Assembly (NCBI RefSeq): GCF_030272615.1
Contig: NC_081415.1
Span: 370,817,809-370,881,808 of the forward strand
Source of the DNA: Cryptomeria japonica
Lineage: Eukaryota > Streptophyta > Pinopsida > Cupressales > Cupressaceae
DNA length: 64,000 nt
Direction: 5' to 3'
In this document: piece by piece, positions 22,002 through 33,786 of the stretch
How positions within the stretch are numbered: position 1 is the stretch's first letter
Layout: every line of letters starts with the position of its first letter
Notes under the pieces: generated by a model
The model's input: only the letters and a program-made list of their open reading frames with translations
What the model was told of the DNA's origin: nothing
The model's database searches: none
Made by a program: the position numbers and the translations under genes

Positions 22002-23288
22002 TGTGAGACATTTGTGAATAATATTGTCATTGATATTAAACCCGTCATCCAGTTCTATATCAAACAATGTACATTTAGATCCAGATATTAGTTCGGATGT
22101 CATGGATGTTATGAATGTCATGGATGATATAGTTATGCAAGGATTGTATGTGGTCAGTATGTATGTGGAGTTTAGGTGTTGCAATTTTTGGTTAGAAGTT
22201 ATTTGCAGCATGGCCAACTTTGGATGATGACTTCTTGAGGTCCCATTGAGATCTCATTGACCCTGGTATCCTAGTGTTAGGGATTCTTGTTAGTCTTGGT
22301 ATCAGTTATGCATCCAATAATTTGTGTTTTTTTTAATGACTATTAGAAGTATCTCTTTGAGTTTTGTGATTGTGGTTTCCTTGGTACTTGTGGAATCTAC
22401 ATTTTGGAGATATTGGACTTGATCTTGAGACAATAGGTTCGTTCTCTTGGGTCTGGATGACCCTACCATTTTTTATGATAATCTCGACATATGCATTGGT
22501 AATCAGAAGTATGTAAAGGAATCGTGTAGAAGTATTGCGGAGGCCAACATGAGCTTATTGATAATGTGTTGGGCTTGACCAACACACTATTATATAATTG
22601 TACCCTCTGATATATATACATGTACATGAATGGTGAATGAGGACATTGATCAAGAGTGTGTGTGTGTGTGTGTGTGTGTATGTGATGTGCAAAAGATAGT
22701 TGACAATCAAGGAAGCATTGTATGTGAGAGTGACAGATAGTGAAGGTAATCAATGTCATAGTAGTGCAGTAGTCCTTTACCGGACCTGCTGCAGAACAAT
22801 TGTGCAGAGATCTCTAACCGAATCTACTATAAAGTCTGAGATTTGTAATTTGAGCTTAAATTTGGAATTGATCTTATGAATTTGGAGATGCAAACCTTCT
22901 TAGTTCAACCTTTTTTAATTGCAATGAGCATTCCAGTAGTTAGCCATCTCTATTTGTAGTTCTGTAGTGAGCAGTCTGGTAGTGAGCCATTTTTGTAATC
23001 TGACAGTGAGCCACCTATTTATAAACACAACTGTAACTAGTTATATTATCCTAAGAGTTAAGAATCTCTATGGTTTTTCCCATTTGGGTTTTCCACGTAT
23101 AAAATCTTGTGTTTATCTTGTGGTTGTGTTCTTGTTTATTCTGCATTAGCTGCTTTATATCAACCAAGTTTGTTTGATATTTTTATGGACAATTATAATT
23201 GGTGAAAAGTTGTTTTTCTTTAATCTATGGGAATACCGATTCACCCCCCCCCCCTCTCAGTAGTCTAGTGCTTTCAACCTGATCAACA
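22002..23288 (+). repeat. 3' LTR of element A
   Basis: 1,287 bp, starting TGTGAGACATTTGTG and ending CTGATCAACA, followed by the target duplication CATAC. Aligns with 16332-17590. Differs by an expanded (GT)n run at about 22657-22679 and a C11 run (about 23244-23254) where the 5' LTR has C6. Confidence 0.9.
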
Positions 23289-24900
23289 CATACATCCCTC
23301 AAGCTAGCATTGTGATGCATAAAAAATACACTAACCAATCCTTGTTTTAGATACTTAACCTATCAATGTATCATCCCCAACATGCACCCGTGCAGGTTTC
23401 TCATCCACATTATCAACCCCAACAACAACTAACCTCCTATCTAGTGCAATATCAATCTGCTATTCTATAGATGCATACCACACCACCATCACAACCCACC
23501 TACCGTCAAACCCCGCCACAACACCAACCCTCTTATATGCAATATCATTCCCAAACATCAGTCATTTACCAGTCATTGCCACCCTAAAAACATAAAAAAT
23601 GACCTAAATACTCATCACAAACACTTCCAATCTATCAACAAACCACTCCACCCTAGCAACAAGATTTCGCCTTTGCACATTCCCAACAGAATTTGCCTAT
23701 CTATCCATTGCCTGCATCTGATCCCTTTGCAACACCAGGATCCAATGTCATTGGTGTACCTACTCCACAACTTGTTAATCTTGAGTGTGAAGAAATGAAA
23801 ATGTCTCTTAAAGAACTACATGTAGGAGCTTTTAAAAATACTTTTAAGTTTGAGGATATTTATCCATACGTGTTTGACAAGTCCATCACTATGGTAGCCT
23901 TTCCCAAGCACTTTGAAATTCTAAAATTTTAAAAATATAAATGAAAATGTGACCCCATCAACCACATCAAAGAATTTTATATAGTTTGTCAATAAGTGAC
24001 CTACAATGATGACTACCTCTTATGATTGTTTCCCAAGAGTCTAGGAGGCCATGCTTTGGTTCAATGGTTCTTAAGAATCCCTTATGACATAGTCAACACT
24101 TTCACATACTTGTCTAAAAAGTTCATAGCTCAATATTCATATAACATCAAAAGTAATATTACATTATTGTATATGTGCAATGTAAAACAAAAGGGATGAG
24201 AGAGTCTTGCAGACTATTTGCAATGGTGGTAGGCTCTCTCTATACAGATTTCCTATAAACCCCCTAAAAGACATCTTGTGACCATCTTTATTGATAACTT
24301 GTACCCTAAGATGGATTACATCATGCACATGAATTGCATCAATTCTTTCAAAGACATTAGTGAAAAGGGAGCTAGTATAGAGAAATCATTGATATCAGAA
24401 TGGGTCATCAAACTTTACAAAGAGTACAATGACAAGCCTAATAATGATTGATCCCGTTATTAGAACAAAAACAAGAATTTTACTAGTGATGGGGTTACAA
24501 ATACCAAACATGTCTAGGTTGTGGTTGCCACGCCTTCACCCTCACCTGTTGTTCCACAAGAAGCTTGCCAAACCACTACCATATCTATCCTGCAAGGTCA
24601 ACCAAAACATAAAAACTAAGGTAAACAAAATTGCAACTTCATGCCTTTGGGCGAACCCTTGGAGGCTGTCTTCCAAAAAATGGTCAGTTAACACAAACCT
24701 AGTTGTTTATCTTCAAACACAACCACTAGATCCATCTATTCTGAAACCAAATACAAGGAGAACTAATATTGTGACTACCATTGAGTCAAGGGGCATGAAA
24801 CAATTAAATGCATAAAGCTAAAGCATTATATCCAAGATCTTATTGATAAGAAGGATATCACAGTTGATCCTCCCAATCATGCCTCACCTAACGCTAATTT
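23289..24900 (+). pseudogene. Tat-type gypsy gag (capsid and zinc-knuckle relic)
   Basis: After a Pro/Gln-rich part with YMQYHSQTSVIYQSLPP, the frame at 23693-23932 reads MPIYPLPASDPFATPG and ECEEMKMSLKELHVGAF. The capsid-like region then follows across stops: INHIKEFY, LGGHALVQWFLRIPY, TYLSKKFIAQY, ESLADYLQWW. This is the Retrotrans_gag pattern (a mobility block followed by W-x-L and a run ending in L-x-Y-x-x-R/W). Near 24770-24830 a C-D-Y-H ... G-H-E-T ... C-I-K-L relic of a C-x2-H type knuckle can be read in combined frames, as in Tat elements. Non-functional. Confidence 0.7.
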
Positions 24901-25333
24901 GTAAATCTATTTGATTACCTTCCCTAAGGACACTCAAGGTGCTATCACTTTGAATGCCAATGTTAATAATAAAAATCAAACTAATCACAACAATACCAAC
25001 AACAAAACTGCAACATTTGACTTTGGTAATATAGTTGGTTGCATCACTCAAGTTGAAGATCAAATTGGCATGATCCACAGAAAGGGACAAGATTCTCAAT
25101 GTGTTGTTACCATCCATAGGGGAAGAATATACGTTGTAGGAGCACTTTTTTCTTCCTCATCCAATGCACAATATAATATCTTGGAACATCCTAGTAATAC
25201 CACATCGCAAATATCCATCTTGGATCTCCTTCACATGCCACCAATCCATCAAGAGATCCTCACAAAAACTTTGTAAGATGTTAATGTACCTAACAATATA
25301 GATCCTATGCAATTTTAGGATCTTGTAGGACAC

Positions 25334-25900
25334 TTGGAATCTTCACGTAGTCGCTCATTTTTGCATACTGACATGCCATCCATCTTGCCTAATCATAATC
25401 TTCTGCTTTGCATCGTCATCACTATCAATAAGTTCACCATGAAGTGCATCATTTTGGATAATGTCTCTACCCTTAATCTATGCACTTTAAATTTTTTTAA
25501 ACAAGTGGGGTACACTACAATATATATCCAAAAGAAAATCATTACCATAAAAGCACATGACAACCTGGAGCATAATTCATAAGGCATTGTTTCCCTACCC
25601 ATTCAAGAGGGACCTACCTTGCATCATACGATTTGTCATGTTGTGATGTTAACTTACCCTACAACATCCTCCTTGACTGCCCATGGATTGATGCCATGTA
25701 GGTTGTTCCCTCCATATACCATCAGTGTCTCAAATTCTCATTCAACAACACTGAAGTCACCATGCATGTATACCCCTAACCTTTTGAGTATTGTCATGAT
25801 CTTGAGGCCTCAATCCCCCACTCCAATAATTGCCTGTGAACATAAATTAGTACCTCACAAGCTAGTTCCTCATCATCCTATGAGGATCATGATACCCTAA
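25334..25900 (+). pseudogene. Gypsy aspartic protease region
   Basis: The frame reads HNLLLCIVITINKFTMKCII, then LDNVSTLNLCTLNFFKQ, VGYTTIYIQKK and ITIKAHDN. This matches the retropepsin-like region of plant gypsy elements, which reads I(D)-x-G-x-x-x-N-(I/L)-C-T-L. The catalytic D-S/T-G is not preserved (DNVST), although this lineage often lacks it. A second frame (25619 on) continues with the CHVVMLTYPTT and LTAHGLMP region equivalent to the flap and the LLGRPWI motif. Broken by stops. Confidence 0.6.
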
Positions 25901-26979
25901 AATCCACCACCAGTAATTAAACTACACTCACCATAACACTTTCCCAAGTCAAGATCAACAATAAAGGATGTGGTGGATACTCTCCCATAGATGCATTTAC
26001 AGTGGGGGCAATGCCCCTTAATCCTCACACACATGGAAAACCCATTCACCAACAAAAATCGAAAGCTCCTCTTGTAAAAAAAATGGGTGCCACCACCTTT
26101 CAATCAACATGCAGTTTGGATGATGAATAACTTGAAGAAGATGTTAACAAATGGTTATATCAAGATCCTCTTTAAACCAATGACAATCTTCTCAAACATT
26201 TTAAGGAAAAATATCCTAAATCCCATTAGTTGGTTGCAAAAAAATAGAACTACCAAGGTGGTGGCTTAGGACATGAAGAGAATGGAGTAAAATATCCCTT
26301 GGAATCTATAATTCATCCCAAACATCAGGGTTTGGGCTTTGATAGTGCCACTTGCCATTAGCTTGTACCTTTTGAACATGTTTTCTATGATAAGCATGAT
26401 TTGATAACTATCAAAGACATTTCTAAAGAGGAAATTAAGAGGGCATATGATGATGTCAATATCTCCCCTTCCTTTTTTGAAAATTCCATCATGATCATTT
26501 ATCTTACCCTCCATCATCCCAAACTTATTGATTGGGACCAACAAATAGTCGCACAACTTGACATTTTTCAAAGCGATGAAGCAATATTAGAATTCATGGG
26601 TGCTACAAAACCTTAATCAAACTAGGGGCATACATGTGTTTAAAAGTTTGATCCTCTGGCCTACTTTGGGGAAGAACTACTTAGTTGTAGGAGTAAAAAT
26701 GAAACAAAAAATCAAAGGTCTTCTAGAAAAAACCTCTCTGAGGCACTCTTAGATCAGAAAATAGTAAAAATAAAGGACACATTTCTAGTGAAAACATCTC
26801 TTAGGTGCTAGAGGATGAGGAGTCTCCTCTTCCCCTTATTTACATAATCAAAGCACACAAGTCTTCTATTCTCATAGAAGAAATCAAAGAATTCAATTTG
26901 GGTACTCTTGATTATCCTCATATCACCTATGTGGTAGTTTCTCTATCACACAAAAAGGGGTGATTTTCATGCCCTCCTT

Positions 26980-28095
26980 CATGAAGCATCAATTAGTTTT
27001 GTATGATCATATGCCCACATGCCAATTTTAGATCCTTCCTTGGTGGTCCATCATTTAGTTGTTAATCTAGATGCAAAACCTGTGAAACAAAATTTAAGGA
27101 AAATGCATCCCAAGGTGGAACTATTGGTTGTGATAGAATTGGAAAAGCTCCTAGAAGTGGGATTCATACGCCCTATTGACTAATCAGAATGGATCTCAAA
27201 CATAGTACCTATTTTAAAACCAAATGGGGTATTCGCATCTGCAAAAAAATTTAGAGACCTAAATAGAGCATGTCCCAAAAATGAGTTTCCACTACCAAAT
27301 GTTGATATCTTAGTATATCTTACTAAAGGACATGAGATGCTCTCTCTTATGGATGATTTCTCTAGATACAATCAGATCAAAATAGTTGAAGAAGACCAAC
27401 ACAAAATAGCTTTTATAACACCATGGGGAACCTTTTGCTATTGTGTCATGCCCTTTGGTCTAAAAAATGTAGGGACAACATATCAACGTGCAATGACATC
27501 ATATTTCATGACATGATTCATATCATAATATAATATTATTTGGATGACATTGTTGGAAAATAGAAAACAAGGATAGAGTATCCAGATGTGTTGGAACACA
27601 TCTTTGACATATTAGCAAAATATCAACTTTGCCTAGATCCCAAGTAATGTGTCTTTGGTGTCACATCAAGAAAATTGTTGGATTCATTATTTCAAGGCAA
27701 GGAATTGAAGTAGATCCAAAAATGGTCATAGATATCATGGAAATGCCTCCTCCTTACAACATCAAATAGTTAAGGAGTTTACAAGGCAAGCTATAGTTTA
27801 TTTGTCGCTTCATAGCACAACTGGCAGATAAGTGTCAACCATTCACTCATCTACTTCACAAGGAGTCTACCTTTAAGTGAATCCCCACCTGCCAATAGGG
27901 CTTTGAAAAGATCAAAAAATATCTTACCAATCCACCTATTTTGATGCCTCCTATTCTAGGAAAGATACTCATTCTATATGTCTCAGCTACCACAATGGCA
28001 CTAGGTGCACTTTTGGCACAATTACATGAGAATGGTAAAGAGAGAGTATTCTACTACATTATTCGCATATTGGTCAGTTATGAGACTAACTATAC
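26980..28095 (+). pseudogene. Gypsy reverse transcriptase and start of RNase H
   Basis: RT landmarks in plus-strand frames: KQNLRKMHPKVELLV, VGFIRPID-stop-SEWISNIVPILKPNG, FRDLNRACPKNEFPLPNVD, SLMDDFSRYNQIKI, ITPWGTFCYCVMPFGLKN and YQRAM. In a shifted frame near 27537 the YLDDIVG catalytic box follows. Next come the IVKEFTRQ connection and the RNase H start PPILGKILILYVSATTMA, ALLAQLHENGKERVFYY and SYETNYT. The coding sequence stops abruptly at 28095, where the 5-kb unit is inserted, and resumes at 33101 with PM-stop-KAFL. Multiple stops and frameshifts. Confidence 0.85.
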
Positions 28096-31000
28096 TTGTA
28101 ATTCCCACCAAAATACCCCAGAGAAATATAGCTAAATACACACTAATTTAATTTTTTATTTATTTAACAATACAACACATGACATCACTTAAGCAATGCA
28201 ATGAGCACACAACAACATTTAAGTGTTATGAACACAGAATAATTCTCTCAAGCTATTCAAACAATTACGCAAGCGGAATACAATAAATCATTATTACTAA
28301 CTCCCTAGGGTATCTCAACGCCATTACTTAATCTACTTACATAATCAATAAGTATTTGCTTTCTTCCAGTCCAATACCTCATAATATTAATCATTATACA
28401 CACATAGGTGCAACATAGCAATATCTAACACTCATGATATGCAACCTACTTAATCTTTCATTTAATATGAGATTCTATCTTTCAATGCATAACTATTTCT
28501 ATTTTTCACTTAGGTTCATTTTATTCACCAAATCCAAATGTTCCTCTTACCATTAACCAACCTTCAACTATAAAGATCACCATTCACATACCCAAATTAA
28601 CCCTTACATTGCATTAACATAATTTCTATTTACAATTAACTTCCACATAATCATTTATGATTCTATGCTCCTAGCATACTTATTACTTCATCATGATTCC
28701 AAAAGCACATAATGCAATAATCACAAAGTTCTCCTAAACATTTAATCCATAGCCCATTTAATACTCATAAAATCTCTTACACTATATCAATTAACCAACA
28801 ATCATCTTATTACAAATTAAGAAACTACACAAATTCATCTCAACACAAACTAAGATACAATATCCTCATTTCATAACCACTAATAGCATCCACCAAATGG
28901 AGATATGATCTTAAACCATAACACATGATACATCCTAAACCTTCCCTAAAAGACAAGCATTCATTTTACCATCTACTCATACACCTACTAGTAATTTCCA
29001 TTAATAAGGTTAGTAATTCATTCACTAAGAACATCCATACAATATTTTCATAAGGAACCTTCAATTACATCCCAAGCATTATAAGATTTCAATTCAATCA
29101 TTAGATCACTGTCTATGAAGTATGATACTATAAGTTCAAATTCTTTAATCATCAAACATAATGTCCTAAGATATCTTCCAATATTACTCATACTGATACA
29201 TCCTATTGAGGCATAACATTTCTTGTACTTAAAGCATTAGTTAAAGACATCATTTCAAGACTAATACCATTATCATAACATTTACACCATTTCCTTTTAA
29301 CGTGGCTCATCAAGAATACAAATTGCATCTTTTAATTCCAAACCATATTACTTATCCACATCTCATGCATCCATTTCATTTAATATAAATGCGTTACAAT
29401 ATAACTCAAGGTTCATCATTACAATCATCTACCATAACCAAAGTTATCACTACAACTAGAACAACATAGTCATTTATCATAAACATGATTTCGTTTACAA
29501 CCATTACATAAAAATTTCATTACATAAATCACATCATCATTTACATTCTTGCTGCAATTATTATCCATTAACAATCTGAAAAAGAATCCTCATCCACGCA
29601 AGACGAATCCAAAACTAGGAACATCCCAATGGTTTAAAAGAACCAACCACCCAACCATGTGGAACCAAAGGAACCACCCCCCGTGCCAGGAGATGACACA
29701 AGGTCCCAACACACACTCTACATATAGGTTGACACTTAAAACCAAAGAGACTAACCAATACAAGGACATTCAAGCAAGAACCAATCACAACATAGCACAT
29801 ATAGAAAACTCCTAGAGGCGCACAAACTAACAAGGCATCAATACATCTCAAGCAAATGACACATGTAGGAGCAAAGTGTCATCACATGCTATCCTCCCCC
29901 ATAATATTTCCAAAACACAACTCTTCACAACATAACCCCGATAGACATGTGGAGCCATTTCTACCCATGAGAGAATCAAGGGAGATTTAACTTACCGTCT
30001 TCACGGCCTTCTCATGCTTATCCTAAAACATCCTCCCTAGGAATTAGCCATGAGGCTCAAACTATTAATTATCTTGTTTAAATGAGATCTAATTACCCAT
30101 TCCAATTAATTCATTATTAATGTTATCACTTGTTTACAAATCATAGAAAAATCTAATGTGCCCTGGTGGTCTAAACTTCATGCATCCTTATAAGGAACCT
30201 CATGCAAGCCTATCTCTCGTGACCCCAGTCGTCACAAGGAAGCCCACTCATCCTAACATGGCCCAACAATAAATCATAAGAGGCTCTAATTCAAATTCAA
30301 AGAAAAGATCCATAACTTCATCATGCAGCCCAACAACACATAAAAACATGCAAGAAAAAACCATAGCTAAAGAGCGCAAAAGGCTGAAATCCATTACAAT
30401 GCAAAATGAGCCTCAAAGTGGAAATCCATATCATATAAGGAATATTCCATCAATAAAATATATCAAGTCTGTTGTCTTCACAACAATATCACCTTGCTGT
30501 CTCCACAACATTAACATCTTACTGTCTCCACAACAATACCATCTTTCCATTGCAACATCTCAATATAAGAAAAGACTCAAATATTCAACAATAAACAAGC
30601 CAAGAATGTTTCAGCATATAAAATATAAAATTGCATCAAACTGATAAATAACAGTAGCTGGAAAATGTCTGCAAAAATACCAAAAAGCCTCTGGAATGAA
30701 ATGAAACTCGAAAATCCAAATTTGACAGGGAAAATAGTGAAAAACCCAAAAATAGGCAAAACAACACTTTTGTGATGTAGAACAACGCTTTTGCACTTAA
30801 GTTTAGTGCTTATGCATTGTAGTTTAGCACCCGTGTTAACAGTTTAGCATCTGTGCAGTTAAAGACAACACTTTTGCATGAAAGACAACACAAATACACC
30901 TAAGGAAAACGTAAATGCAATAACAGACAACACAAATGCATGAAAGGACAACACAAATGACTGAAAGGACATCACAAATGCAACAAAAGACAACGCATAT

Positions 31001-33095
31001 GTAGAGACAACACTTTTGCATAAAAGAGACAAAAAAACACAGAACTTTCGACATAGATTAAAAATTAAACTTGAAACATAAGGCTTCAAAAACATATACA
31101 TAGAGTTGCCCAGAATCAATAAGTAAGAAGAAATAAATAGATTAAAGTTTAATAAAATATAGAGGGAGAAATTCCAAAACATATCCACAGTTGGGAGACC
31201 CAGAACTCACGCATAGAGACTTCTCTTGAGTCTGAAATACACAGGTAACTCTACCAACAACAAATAAGGCCAATACTACACAAACCAAAAACACCAATCA
31301 CATGATCTAGGCAATGACACGGGACCTCACTACAAGCAACCATGAATCCATACTTTTCAATGCCATGAACAACAACATACAAGAGACCAAATATTTCTCC
31401 AATACAACTATACAAACACCCATATAATATAAAGTTTTCTCCACCGTATATAAATCTGAAAACTAAAACAAACCAAATATTTCATCCCCAGCTCCCGGAA
31501 GACATTTTCAGACACGGAGCATACACAGAGAAATTTTAAGGCTGAAAATAAACAAAAGACAAGGAACCCAACTTGCACCCTGAGTGATGGATGAAAGTTG
31601 AGGTAGAGCTCCAACCAAATCCAAAAGCCAAACCAAGAAACTCCACCAACAACCCAAGCCAAAACCCAAAGGAAAAATCTTGTAGAGAATATTTTGCAAA
31701 AGAAGAAGCCAACCCCCAAAAACTTCACGAGAAAGAAAACAAAAAGCCAAACAATAACCAAAAACCCTAGCCTCAATCTCGACCAATCAAAATATTTCAA
31801 TCTATAATATATTTTACCAACCGCACCATATAATATAATTTTACCTCCCTTTTCAAATTCAACCAATAAGAGAAGAGGGTAGGTAAGGTAAATATAATTC
31901 ATGCTTTTACAACTAGGTGAGAATGTTTTATCATTTTATTATAAAGTGCATTTATACAACCCACTTAATATAAAAGTCAAACTAATAAATAAAACATGAG
32001 CCACAATTAAATAAATCAAATGGGGAAATTTAATTAAATAAACCAAAGGCTCATAAATGAATTAAAGAACCAGATAAATATTAAATACCAAATAAATATG
32101 AAACCATAGGTGATTAAATAAATAAATAAACAATTAAATTCCAATAAAAGGTAAAATCACAAATAAATATAAAACCACAACATAAGCTAAACAATAATTA
32201 TTAAATAAATATTAAATCATCATTAAAATAAATAAACATTTAAATATCAAATAATTAAATACCCAAAAGGCAAGAATCCAATAAAATAAACTAAACATTA
32301 GATAATCAAATAATCAAATCGCTATTAATCAAAATAAATAGAGTAAACATGATTAACTATTTAATCTTGCATCAATAATCAAATAATCAATCTTGACATA
32401 ATAGAATTAACCAACCGATACTAACATACTCACAACACGAAAGAAACCAAGCTTACTAACTAACATGGCGAATTGCGCCAAGATGCTGACGACTCATAGT
32501 GAACAACTTAGACCTAGAGTATGTGAGGGGAACCTGTGCCAACTCCGAACCACATACCATTGGGATTTAAAGACACACTCAAATCTATGGAGCCAGGTGG
32601 AGTCGGTGTCTGGTACCTGCAAATCCTGCATCCATAAAGCAACGATACGACATATGCATTTATATATTATAACAGGCAAGGGTTAGAGAATCACAATGAC
32701 ACATCCCGCTCGCAATGAGTGATGTGGCATTTTCTCTATCCCGAAGACAGTCATACAATAATTAAACACACCATAAGATCAACTCATCATAGATAATCAT
32801 TAAATATGGCCAGTACATCAAAACATCATCAAGTGGATGATTAGTATAATTCATGATTATAGTAAGGCATGTAAAATCCATCAACACTTATGCTCATCAA
32901 ATCACATGATCAATATAATCTTTTGATAATCACTCATATAATAAGTATATAGTGTCTAATAAACCACACAATCAGTAATGATAGTATCAACATCATATAA
33001 ATCATCTGAAATAGCCTATGCCCAATAATATCTATCATGCATGAATTAAAAGTCAACTCTAGTCAAAACAAGTCAAGTCAAGGGTGAACACTACA
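28096..33095 (+). mobile_element. 5,000-bp LTR-like unit inserted in gypsy RNase H
   Basis: Begins TGTAATTCCCACCAAAATAC and ends GGGTGAACACTACA, flanked by the exact 5-bp duplication ATACT (28091-28095 and 33096-33100). Removing it restores the host reading frame (NYT|PM). I see no internal LTR pair, PBS or coding domain, so the best reading is a very long solo LTR. A non-coding (LARD-like) element whose LTRs I failed to detect is the alternative. Interior: AT-rich 28100-30000, tandem short repeats 30780-31030, very A/T-rich aataaat-rich stretch 31900-32420. The start resembles plant gypsy LTRs, hence plus orientation. Open frames inside look like chance. Confidence 0.8.
30780..31030. repeat. 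Degenerate ~20-bp tandem array
   Basis: Variants of agacaacacaaatgcatgaa and agacaacacttttgca recur about ten times with spacing around 20-22 bp, inside the 5-kb LTR-like unit. Confidence 0.7.
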
Positions 33096-33100
33096 ATACT

Positions 33101-33786
33101 CCCATGTAAAAGGCATTCTTAACAATGGTATTTTGTTCTATTAAACTCAAGCACTACATACTTAGTCATACAATCAAGCTTAATTGCAAAATAGATCCTC
33201 TCAAGTATCTACTTTTTAGGATTGCACTTACAAGACATATGGCTAAATGGGTTATGTTTCTTAGAGATTATGACATTTAGTATGTGGATCATAAATCAAT
33301 CAAGGTCCAATTCATTGTAGATCAGTTAGATGAGGCACATTTAATGGATGCACAACCTGTAATCATAGAATTTATCGATGAGCATCTTTGCAACATTACT
33401 GAACAACCAAGCTAGAAACTATACTTTGATTAATCTTTCATGTCACATGGGTTAAGAGAAAGGATATTATTTGTCACCTCTCAAGGTGATTATATCCCTA
33501 AATCATTCAAATTGGCCTTTCCATGCACTAACAATATCACTAATTATGAATCTCTCCTCACAAGGCTTAAGATGGTCATACAATGGAATATCATTGATTT
33601 ACAAGTCTTCGGTGATTCCCAACTCATTATCAAATAGGTCAATGATGAGTTTCAGATAAAAGATGACAATTTGCTTCCCTACAAAATAATAGTTGATCAA
33701 TTCAAAAAGTATTTCCAATCCATTAAATTTGAGCAAGTGCCCAAAATGCAGAATAAAGCAGTTGATGCCATGGCCACTATTGGTTT
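33101..33786 (+). pseudogene. Gypsy RNase H end plus second (archaeal-like) RNase H
   Basis: Right after the 5-kb insertion the frame resumes with PM-stop-KAFLTMVFC, IKLKHYIL, KIDPLKYLLFR and ALTRHMAKWVMFLRDYDI, the end of the normal gypsy RNase H. A second RNase H fold follows from about 33412: KLYFD-stop-SFMSHGLRE, VTSQGDYIPKSFKLAFPCTN, NYESLLTRLKM, LQVFGDSQLIIK and NKAVDAMATIG. The residues expected for catalysis (Asp of LYFD, Glu of NYESL, Asp of FGDSQ, Asp of AVDAM) are all visible. Tandem RNase H domains of this kind are a Tat-lineage trait. Coding ends at the next insertion (33787). Confidence 0.85.

Larger units (their letters stand above)
16332..23288 (+). mobile_element. RT-less LTR retrotransposon, copy A (older)
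   Basis: 6,957 bp, plus strand, with LTRs 16332-17590 and 22002-23288, PBS TGGTATCAGAGC at 17593-17604, a polypurine tract ending at 22001, and an exact target duplication CATAC (16327-16331 and 23289-23293). The interior has a coiled-coil/zinc-knuckle ORF1 and a long ORF2 remnant, but no protease, integrase or reverse transcriptase motif that I can find. It interrupts the gag of the Tat-type element and is itself interrupted by a gypsy LTR at 18439-~19600. ORF2 shares a domain with the ORF2 at 50396-53575, so the two are diverged members of one family. Confidence 0.9.

Noticed and set aside
21693-22217. 174-residue minus-strand open frame spanning the inner end of element A and its 3' LTR
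   Set aside because: Crosses the polypurine tract and LTR boundary, so it cannot be an ancestral gene; no motif.
31408-31902. 164-residue minus-strand open frame in the 5-kb LTR-like unit
   Set aside because: Very rich in Phe, Leu, Trp, Tyr and Val without any membrane-protein family pattern. It lies in non-coding LTR-like DNA of biased composition, and another open frame overlaps it.
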